DNA from: an uncultured Ruminococcus sp.
GTDB taxonomy: Bacteria > Bacillota_A > Clostridia > RUG12999
NCBI GenBank assembly: GCA_902783995.1
Contig: CACZTG010000161.1
Coordinates: forward strand, 1 to 15,037
DNA: 15,037 nt
Direction: 5' to 3'
Shown here: piece by piece, positions 7,251 through 13,060 of the stretch
Layout: each line of letters starts with the position of its first letter
Position numbering within the stretch: position 1 is the stretch's first letter
The notes under the pieces: generated by a model
Databases searched by the model: none
What the model saw: the letters and a program-made list of their open reading frames with translations, nothing else
Told to the model about the DNA's origin: nothing
Program-made: the position numbers and the translations under genes

Positions 7251-7391
7251 CTATTTTTCGGAATGGCGTTTGTTATCCGTAAACGAAAAAATAAAATCGT
7301 CAACGTCACCTTTTATATGACTGAAATCCGAGGGCTTTTTAATATCGCTTTTCGGTTTTTTTGTTTCATCTTTTTCTTTGCTGTCACACAT
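7251..7391 (-). CDS. Small hypothetical protein, 46 aa
   Basis: A short leftward frame encodes a highly charged, lysine-rich peptide (start MCDSKEKDETKKPKSD, end DNKRHSEK) with no membrane segment or cysteine motif. GGAGG lies 9 bases before the chosen ATG at 7391; an ATG at 7397 is in frame but too close to that site. The stop at 7251 is immediately followed on the minus strand by palindrome copy 2, a plausible transcript end. It begins 93 bases after the lacZ stop and may be the last gene of that transcript. I do not recognise the family. The good ribosome binding site and sensible codons argue that it is real. Confidence 0.6.
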   Translation of the reverse strand: MCDSKEKDETKKPKSDIKKPSDFSHIKGDVDDFIFSFTDNKRHSEK

Positions 7392-7484
7392 AATCATATA
7401 CCTCCAACGTGAATAAAAAATGAACGGTGCGTATAATTTTAGTATATGAAATTAAAGCAAAAAAATTACATTTTTTGAAAAAAA

Positions 7485-10280
7485 TCATTTAAGTGATATT
7501 GTAAATTTATAACCGACTTTTTCTTTATCGGCACGGTATTCGGGCGCAAGGTCGGGACCGCAGCTGTTTGAACCGAGACCGCTTACCTCACAGTCAACAC
7601 GCAGATGCACGAAGCCGTCCTTATAAAGCTCATCGGTATGCGTGGCTTTTGTAAGCGCTTCGCTGCTGTATTCACTGACGTTAAAATTAAATTCATCATC
7701 TGTTTTAACGGTAAACGTGTCAAATTCAACAAATTTTGCGCCTGTGTGATTTCCATGCTCCTGAGGATATATGTAAGGAACATACTCATCAGCCGCAGAG
7801 CTTGAGTAAACACCTTTTAAAGCGTGATGCTTCATATCGGCATAGTTTTCATATTTTCCTCTGCCGAAATATGTAAATTTGTCACAGCACGGCGGAAGCT
7901 CAAATTCAAAGCCTAACCTCGGAAGATAACGCAGTCTTTTATCAAATTCGGCACTGAAATCAATATCAATTTCGCCGCCTTCAAAAAAGCTGTAAACCGC
8001 AGTGTATTTTAGCGCGTTTAACCTTGATACGCCGCCTATGGCGCCTTTAACCGTAATGCGGTTGCCGTCTGTGAAAGCTTCATAAACCTTGTTTAATGTT
8101 TTATGATAATTTAATTCATTCCATTTATTTTTTATATTTCGGTCATTGTCGGTAGGTGCGCGCCAGATGCTTATTCGGCTCGGCCTGTCCGTCATACCTT
8201 TTATATAATTAAAGCAGCCGTAGTGAAGGTCAAATTCTGCGTAATCGGTTTTTGCGGTATATCCGTCTGTTTCAAGTGCGGCAGGCTTACGTTCCGAATG
8301 TAAAGGCTTAACCGTAACGGGCAGGTCAAATTGTTTTGCGGCAACCTGTCCGCCGTCTTTATTAAACATATAAAGGTTGAGAAAAGCTCCGAGGCTGCAG
8401 CTTGACGGCAGCTCGGGAAGCAAAGAAAAGCGGTCTTTCTCATGAGGTTTTATATTGGATTTTATTTCGCCTTCGGAAATATTTTTTCCGTCAACTTCAA
8501 TGACATATTTAAAAGTAAAACCGCCAAAGCTTGTAAAATCGTATTTGTTGTAAAGGGTTAATACGCCGTCAATATATTCCGCGTCCATGGGCTGATATAC
8601 AGCTTTTGCTTCAAGAGAGCCTGCTTTAAGTGAACGGTCGTGGAAAACAAGCCCGTCACAGCAGAAATTGCCGTCATGGGTAAGCTCGCCGCCGTCACCT
8701 CCGTACATAAGTACACCGTTTTCATTTTTATAGGTATGGTCTGCCCATTCCCATATACAGCCGCCTATCATATTATCATAACGTTCAAAAACGTCCCAAT
8801 AATCCTTTAAATCACCGGGACCGTTACCCATTGAGTGGCAGTATTCACACATAAAAACAGGAGTGTTCCTATATAATTTAGCGTATGATTCCATATCGCT
8901 CGGTGAAGGGTACATTCTGCTGTATATATCGTATGAACCGGCATATTTAACCGCGTCAACTGCACAAAAGCCTTCGTAATGAATAGGAATTCCGGTATTT
9001 CTGCTTCTTATATATTCACTCATGGCGACAAAATTTTCGCCGGCGTTGCTTTCATTGCCGAGTGACCACATTATAACACAGGGGTGGTTTTTGTCACGCT
9101 CAAGCGCGCGGGCTTCACGGCTGACAAATTCATCGCGCCACATGGGATTTTTACAAGGCCATATACTATCTCCGTCATAGCCTGAGCCCGGTATTCTGAG
9201 GCTGAAACCGTGTGTTTCAATATCGGTTTCAAGTATAACATAAAAGCCTAATTCATCACAAAGCTCCATAAAATCGGGACTTGGCGGATAATGCGAGGTG
9301 CGTATTGTGTTTATATTGAGGCTTTTCATAAGATGCAATTCATTTTTAATAAAATCACGGCTCAAAACGTAGCCTGTTTCCGAATTTGTATCATGGTGGT
9401 TTACCCCTTTTAGCTTAACCGAAACGCCGTTTATGAGAAGCTCTCCTTTTGGAGAAATATTAACTGTGCGCAGACCGACTTTCTGGGGTATATATTCATC
9501 TCCGCTTTTTATAATAACAGTGTAAAGATACGGTGTTTCCGCAGTCCAATGTTTTGGCTCGGTTATTTTATCGAGCTTTTTGTCACCATCGTAAATTTCA
9601 AAATCACCGTCAAAATAAATACCGTTCAAGTCGGTTTTTATCTCAATGTCTTTTATATGGTTTTTGCATCTTGCAAGGAGATAAACATCACGGAAAATAC
9701 CGTTGTTGCGGAAAAAATCCTGGTCTTCAAGGTAGGTTGCGGCGCTCCATTTATACACCTTTACAGTTACGGTATTTATGCCTTTTTTAACATATTTCTC
9801 AAGACAAAATTCCGTCGGCAGATGTGAGCCGCTTCCTGTTCCGACAAAACTATCGTTGACAAAAAGCTCAAAATATCCCGCAACACCCTCGAACATTATG
9901 TAAACCTCTCTGCCTGTCCAGTTTTCGGAAATTTCAAATTCTCTGTAATATACGCCGAGAGGATTATCGTCGGGAACATATGGGGGGTCAACAGCGATAG
10001 GATAGTTTACATTTGTATAGTAGGGTTTTTCGTAACCTGTAAACTGCCAGCAGGACGGAACCTTTACAGTATCTTTATATTTGACAGGCAATTCCGGGTA
10101 TGCGCAGTCAATATCACGGTTATAATATTCAAACCGCCATTCTCCCGATAAAAGCTTAAAAAAGGCAGATTGTTCGGGATTGCCGTTTAAAGCTTTTTCT
10201 ACGGTATCATAAGGTATATAATGCGTCCTCGGCGGTTCGTTGTTCTCATGAAGACATTTAATATTTTCGTATTTTCTCAT
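7485..10280 (-). CDS. lacZ: Beta-galactosidase, glycoside hydrolase family 2 (LacZ-type)
   Basis: A roughly 931-aa cytoplasmic GH2 enzyme predicted to hydrolyse terminal beta-galactosides such as lactose. Order: sugar-binding jelly-roll domain with YLEDQDFFRNNGIFRDV, a GH2 beta-sandwich, the TIM barrel with KGVNHHD, acid/base Glu410 in WSLGNES and nucleophile Glu479 in MCEYCHSMGNG, then the C-terminal Bgal_small_N domain with YPQEHGNH. Two points are odd. The segment between the jelly roll and the barrel is only about 70 residues, shorter than in E. coli LacZ. The position matching E. coli Trp999 is Cys907 in GLGSNSCGP, as I recall from some other GH2 galactosidases. ATG 10280 has GGAAGGG at a good distance; TTG 10286 is the alternative. 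No permease or lac regulator is adjacent, so the natural substrate is open. Confidence 0.9.
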   Translation of the reverse strand: MRKYENIKCLHENNEPPRTHYIPYDTVEKALNGNPEQSAFFKLLSGEWRFEYYNRDIDCAYPELPVKYKDTVKVPSCWQFTGYEKPYYTNVNYPIAVDPPYVPDDNPLGVYYREFEISENWTGREVYIMFEGVAGYFELFVNDSFVGTGSGSHLPTEFCLEKYVKKGINTVTVKVYKWSAATYLEDQDFFRNNGIFRDVYLLARCKNHIKDIEIKTDLNGIYFDGDFEIYDGDKKLDKITEPKHWTAETPYLYTVIIKSGDEYIPQKVGLRTVNISPKGELLINGVSVKLKGVNHHDTNSETGYVLSRDFIKNELHLMKSLNINTIRTSHYPPSPDFMELCDELGFYVILETDIETHGFSLRIPGSGYDGDSIWPCKNPMWRDEFVSREARALERDKNHPCVIMWSLGNESNAGENFVAMSEYIRSRNTGIPIHYEGFCAVDAVKYAGSYDIYSRMYPSPSDMESYAKLYRNTPVFMCEYCHSMGNGPGDLKDYWDVFERYDNMIGGCIWEWADHTYKNENGVLMYGGDGGELTHDGNFCCDGLVFHDRSLKAGSLEAKAVYQPMDAEYIDGVLTLYNKYDFTSFGGFTFKYVIEVDGKNISEGEIKSNIKPHEKDRFSLLPELPSSCSLGAFLNLYMFNKDGGQVAAKQFDLPVTVKPLHSERKPAALETDGYTAKTDYAEFDLHYGCFNYIKGMTDRPSRISIWRAPTDNDRNIKNKWNELNYHKTLNKVYEAFTDGNRITVKGAIGGVSRLNALKYTAVYSFFEGGEIDIDFSAEFDKRLRYLPRLGFEFELPPCCDKFTYFGRGKYENYADMKHHALKGVYSSSAADEYVPYIYPQEHGNHTGAKFVEFDTFTVKTDDEFNFNVSEYSSEALTKATHTDELYKDGFVHLRVDCEVSGLGSNSCGPDLAPEYRADKEKVGYKFTISLK

Positions 10281-10327
10281 TTTCAAACGCCCTTCCTTAA
10301 AGTGAAAATTATTTATTCAATAATGAT

Positions 10328-10356
10328 ATTATAACGCATTGAAAATAGCTTGTCAA
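10328..10356 (-). promoter_or_regulatory. SigA-type promoter of lacZ
   Basis: Read on the minus strand, TTGACA (10356 to 10351), a 17-base spacer and TATAAT (10333 to 10328) form a perfect consensus promoter. It lies about 48 bases upstream of the chosen lacZ start. No clear operator palindrome or CRE box was seen around it. Confidence 0.85.
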
Positions 10357-10420
10357 TAATTTTTTGCTAAAAAAAGCAAACAATCTGTTAAGATGTAAAT
10401 AATTTGTCAAGGAGAAGGAA

Positions 10421-10675
10421 TTATTCGGAAGCCGGTAAATCAATATCTACCAAAATGAGGTCATCTCCTATAATTTTAATACGATTCCATGCAATTACAA
10501 TATCCTTCGGCTGAGGTCCCCACGGAAGCCATTTTCCGCCGCTGCTGCCGGGCACAACTATTGATTTGAGGACGCCTTCCGTAATATCAACCTCAACGTC
10601 ACACACATATCCGAGACGCCTGCCGTCATGTACATTTATAACCTCTTTGTTTTTAAAATCTCCTGATTTTTTCAT
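10421..10675 (-). CDS. PRC-barrel protein, YlmC/YmxH sporulation family
   Basis: An 84-aa single PRC-barrel domain protein. The pattern, with FKNKEVINVHDGRRLGYVCDVEVD near the N terminus (residues 7-30) followed by LKSIVVPG, the WLPWGP loop and a final IGDDLILVD strand, matches the small YlmC/YmxH family found in spore formers and often labelled a sporulation protein of unknown mechanism. It has no signal peptide or membrane segment. The start at 10675 has GAAAGGTG upstream. A weak sigma-E-like pair (about 10740-10734 and 10719-10712, minus strand) lies upstream, but the AT-rich sequence makes it unreliable. The gene is divergent from rubrerythrin. Confidence 0.8.
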   Translation of the reverse strand: MKKSGDFKNKEVINVHDGRRLGYVCDVEVDITEGVLKSIVVPGSSGGKWLPWGPQPKDIVIAWNRIKIIGDDLILVDIDLPASE

Positions 10676-10753
10676 TTTTTTCTCGGCACCTTTCTATTGA
10701 TTCTTCATTAATATATATGCAGTATAACAATTTTTTATGAAAGCATTTTTTTG

Positions 10754-10782
10754 TTGACAAAATAGTATTTTTATTGTATAAT
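10754..10782 (+). promoter_or_regulatory. SigA-type promoter of rubrerythrin
   Basis: TTGACA (10754-10759) and TATAAT (10777-10782) are separated by 17 bases, a perfect match. The start of transcription is expected near 10789, giving a leader of about 29 bases. Confidence 0.88.
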
Positions 10783-10790
10783 TATTTTAA
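10776..10790 (+). promoter_or_regulatory. PerR-box-like operator over the rubrerythrin -10
   Basis: The sequence GTATAATTATTTTAA matches 12 of 14 specified positions of the PerR consensus TTATAATNATTATAA and covers the -10 and start region. PerR is known to repress peroxide-defence genes, including reverse rubrerythrins, in clostridia. The surroundings are very AT-rich, so a chance match is possible. Confidence 0.5.
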
Positions 10791-10817
10791 ATATAAAAAA
10801 GAAAGAGGTAATTTAAA

Positions 10818-11369
10818 ATGAAAAAATTTGTTTGTCCTGTTTGCGGATATGTTTATGAAGGAAACGAACCGCCCGAAAAATGTCCCCAGTGCGGAGTTGA
10901 CGGAAGCAGATTTACCGAGGCAGCCGGCGGAAAGCTTAATTTCGTGTGTGAGCACGTTATAGGCGTTGGCGCAAAAGATAAAATAGATGCTGAAGTATAT
11001 GAAGGTCTTAAATCAAACTTTGAGGGAGAATGTTCGGAGGTTGGTATGTATATCGCTATGAGCCGTCAGGCTAGACGCGAAGGCTATCCCGAAATCGGTG
11101 AATTTTATATGAGAGCGGCTCTTGAAGAGGCTGAGCATGCGGCAAAATTTGCCGAGCTTTTAGGAGAAGTTGTAACGCCTTCCACAAAGAAAAATCTTGA
11201 GCTTCGCGCAGAAGCTGAATGCGGTGCGACAGCAGGCAAGCTTGAGCTTGCGAAACGCGCAAAAGAGCTTGGCTATGACGCTATTCACGACACCGTTCAT
11301 GAAATGGCAAAAGACGAAGCAAGACACGGAAAAGGCTTTGAGGGACTTTTGAAAAGGTATTTTGGTTAA
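10818..11369 (+). CDS. Reverse rubrerythrin (peroxide/oxygen reductase)
   Basis: A 183-aa protein with the rubredoxin domain at the N terminus and the ferritin-like diiron domain at the C terminus, the opposite order to classical rubrerythrin. The rubredoxin iron ligands are CPVC (C6, C9) and CPQC (C22, C25). The diiron domain (about 55-183) shows the two ExxH motifs EAEH (E104, H107) and EARH (E167, H170), with further helix glutamates around E71 and E134. Family knowledge: such enzymes take electrons from NAD(P)H through reductase partners and reduce H2O2 and O2 to water in the cytoplasm of strict anaerobes. The ATG at 10818 follows GAAAGAGG. It appears monocistronic, with its own promoter, a PerR-like site and a downstream terminator. 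Confidence 0.93.
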   Translation: MKKFVCPVCGYVYEGNEPPEKCPQCGVDGSRFTEAAGGKLNFVCEHVIGVGAKDKIDAEVYEGLKSNFEGECSEVGMYIAMSRQARREGYPEIGEFYMRAALEEAEHAAKFAELLGEVVTPSTKKNLELRAEAECGATAGKLELAKRAKELGYDAIHDTVHEMAKDEARHGKGFEGLLKRYFG

Positions 11370-11493
11370 TCGTAGATACATATAAATACGATTAGATACA
11401 CTTCAAAAACCGCATAAAACAAGGCTTTAAAGGCTTAGGTCACGAAACACGATTACCTGAAAACAGTTAATCGTGTTTTTTTGTATCTATGCG
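11367..11493. repeat. Imperfect inverted repeats downstream of rubrerythrin
   Basis: TAATCGTA (11367-11374) and TACGATTA (11387-11394) form an 8-bp inverted pair that overlaps the rubrerythrin stop codon. The whole left block 11371-11394 is also an imperfect inverted copy of 11468-11493, sharing TAGATACA and ACGATTA segments. The arms enclose about 70 bases with no gene. The structure resembles a tiny MITE-like element or a set of alternative 3' hairpins. Confidence 0.5.
11448..11482 (+). terminator. Intrinsic terminator of rubrerythrin
   Basis: CACGATTA (11448-11455) pairs perfectly with TAATCGTG (11468-11475) around a 12-base loop and is followed by seven T. This stem-loop and T-tract ends the rubrerythrin transcript about 80 bases after the stop codon. 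Confidence 0.8.
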
Positions 11494-11505
11494 TATTTTT
11501 AATTT

Positions 11506-11527
11506 TGGTGGGCAAATGGTGGGCAAA
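11506..11527. repeat. Tandem 11-bp direct repeat
   Basis: TGGTGGGCAAA occurs twice back to back (11506-11516 and 11517-11527) in otherwise AT-rich non-coding DNA. No coding frame explains it. Short tandem direct repeats like this can be recombinase arm-type or protein-binding sites, but no integrase is present in the window. Confidence 0.55.
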
Positions 11528-11588
11528 TCGAAAAAATTTTATTAAAAAACCGATTTTTAAAGGTTGCTTCCGACAGCTTATTTTTTAC

Positions 11589-11617
11589 TCATATATCCTT
11601 TATCGTATGCATAAAAT
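11589..11617 (+). promoter_or_regulatory. Sigma-E-type promoter of spoIIID
   Basis: TCATATA (11589-11595), a 14-base spacer and CATAAAAT (11610-11617) match the mother-cell sigma-E pattern KMATATT-N14-CATACAHT, with one mismatch in each box. Bacillus subtilis spoIIID is known to be sigma-E dependent, so the match is in the expected place. Confidence 0.65.
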
Positions 11618-11653
11618 ATAACAAAGTTTTCTTTTTAAAAGGAGCTGTTATAT

Positions 11654-11917
11654 ATGAAGGATTATATAGAAAAGCGGTCGGTTGCACTTGCGGAGTATAT
11701 TATAGAGCATAAAGCAACTGTCAGGGCTGCCGCGAAAAAGTTTGGAATATCAAAATCAACCGTACATAAAGATATTTCCGAACGCTTGCACGATGTAAGC
11801 CCATCTCTTTCACGTCAGGCAAAGGCGGTACTTATACAGAACAAGAATGAACGTCACCTTAGAGGCGGGCTTGCGACAAAGAAAAAATATCTTGAAAAAA
11901 GCAGAAAAGTAAAATAG
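11654..11917 (+). CDS. spoIIID: Stage III sporulation transcriptional regulator SpoIIID
   Basis: An 87-aa DNA-binding protein, the usual length for SpoIIID, which switches mother-cell transcription from the sigma-E to the sigma-K programme. The helix-turn-helix (about residues 22-44, ATVRAAAKKFGISKSTVHKD) and the following basic region (SLSRQAKAVLIQNKNERHLRGG, about 52-73, then a KKKYLEK tail) are characteristic. The start at 11654 follows AAAAGGAG at 11637-11644. It is monocistronic, with a sigma-E-like promoter upstream and a strong terminator starting in its stop codon. Its presence indicates an endospore-forming lineage. Confidence 0.96.
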   Translation: MKDYIEKRSVALAEYIIEHKATVRAAAKKFGISKSTVHKDISERLHDVSPSLSRQAKAVLIQNKNERHLRGGLATKKKYLEKSRKVK

Positions 11918-11944
11918 AGGCGGATTTTTCGCCTCTGTTTTTTT
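11916..11944 (+). terminator. Intrinsic terminator of spoIIID
   Basis: AGAGGCG (11916-11922) pairs with CGCCTCT (11930-11936) and is followed by G and seven T. The stem begins within the spoIIID stop codon. Confidence 0.92.
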
Positions 11945-12047
11945 ATTTAAAAGCACTCTGTTATATATAGGTTTTTTGTAATTGCGAATCAAACATCTTT
12001 ATTTTTGCCCGTTTATTTATTTTTTTCTTTATTTTTTTAAAAAACAC

Positions 12048-12076
12048 TTGAAAAACAAAAAAATATGTGGTATAAT
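12048..12076 (+). promoter_or_regulatory. SigA-type promoter of the HAD-GRE operon
   Basis: TTGAAA (12048-12053) and TATAAT (12071-12076) are separated by 17 bases. Transcription would begin near 12083, leaving a leader of about 165 bases before the phosphatase start. In that leader I see only a small CGGC/GCCG hairpin (12097-12107) and no riboswitch I recognise. The stretch 11945-12047 holds AT-rich sequence without a gene. Confidence 0.75.
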
Positions 12077-12247
12077 AAAACCAACAAACAGAAATTCGGC
12101 GTTGCCGCAAGGAAAAGTTTTATTGTTTCAAAAGGCTTCGGCACGCTGCACTTTGCGTATTTGGATAATAAAATCAAAGAATTTTTGTTTTTATTTGTTC
12201 GTCTTTTTTTGCGAATTTACAAATTACCGATTTATATAAGGAAAAAT

Positions 12248-13060
12248 ATGGTTGAAAAAATGATTAAACTTATTGTTTGTGATGTTGACGGAACACTTCT
12301 TCCGCATGGCGAAAAAAGAATTTCATACGATACTGCGGACCTTATAAAAGAAGCGGGAAATAAAGGTATAAGCTTTGCGGCCGCAAGCGGAAGAGCTTAT
12401 CATGAGCTTAAAAGGCTGTTTGAAGGAATAAATGTGTGGTATATACCTTCCGACGGCGCGGCGCTTGTATATAATGAAGAAACGCTTTTTAAAAAAAACA
12501 TTCCGCTTTTTGCCGCGGATAAGCTTGTAAAAGCTCTTACGGAAACCGAAAAAACAGCGGCTGTCGCCACAGGGAAATATATGTCGTACATAATAAAAGG
12601 CGAAAATATTGACAGTGGTTTTAATCACAAAATAACATCTGTTTTAAACGGTCATGCCGTGTGCGCGGAAAATGTTTCGGAAATCGACGAAGATATTTTA
12701 AAGCTTTCGTTTTACGGCGAAGCAAGGTCTGTTTTTGGCAAAAAGCTTTTGTCGGGGACAGCCGATAATCTCATAAAAGTCATCTATAAGGACAGCTTAT
12801 GGACGGATTTTGTTTCTGTAGGAGCAGGGAAAAAGGCGGCTGTTTTAAAGCTTATTGAGCATTTAAAGCTTGAGGCGGACGAAACGGTTGTTATAGGCGA
12901 CGGAGATAACGACGCCGATATGCTGAAAATAACAAAAAAATCAGTCGCTGTAAAAGGTGGCAGCGAAAATGCGGTGAAAGCCGCGAAGTATATTACTTCC
13001 AATGTGAACGAAACACTTGATTTTATCATAAGAAAGGGTGAAATTTGCGATGTCTTATAA
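12248..13060 (+). CDS. Cof-type HAD-IIB family phosphatase
   Basis: A 270-aa cytoplasmic phosphatase of the haloacid dehalogenase superfamily, subclass IIB, acting on a small phosphorylated metabolite. Motif I is DVDGT (nucleophile D12, acid/base D14), motif II ASGR (S47), motif III the lysine pair K195/K196, and motif IV GDGDND (D218, D222); the C2B cap occupies about residues 80-190. ATG 12248 was chosen because AAGGA lies just upstream and the HAD fold starts within 5 residues. The frame is open back to 12065, but that region contains the -10 box and leader. Its stop overlaps the GRE start by 11 bases, so the two are translationally coupled. The substrate is unknown; a phosphatase directly ahead of a GRE is not a standard pairing. 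Confidence 0.88.
   Translation: MVEKMIKLIVCDVDGTLLPHGEKRISYDTADLIKEAGNKGISFAAASGRAYHELKRLFEGINVWYIPSDGAALVYNEETLFKKNIPLFAADKLVKALTETEKTAAVATGKYMSYIIKGENIDSGFNHKITSVLNGHAVCAENVSEIDEDILKLSFYGEARSVFGKKLLSGTADNLIKVIYKDSLWTDFVSVGAGKKAAVLKLIEHLKLEADETVVIGDGDNDADMLKITKKSVAVKGGSENAVKAAKYITSNVNETLDFIIRKGEICDVL

Noticed and set aside
10363..10380. TTTGCT/AGCAAA hairpin between lacZ and the PRC-barrel gene as a terminator.
   Set aside because: The stem is only 6 bp and no T-tract follows on either strand.
12065..12247. A 61-residue N-terminal extension of the HAD phosphatase beginning at ATG 12065.
   Set aside because: The extension would start upstream of the predicted transcription start and overlap the -10 box. 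It has no homology to HAD proteins, and a good start lies at 12248.
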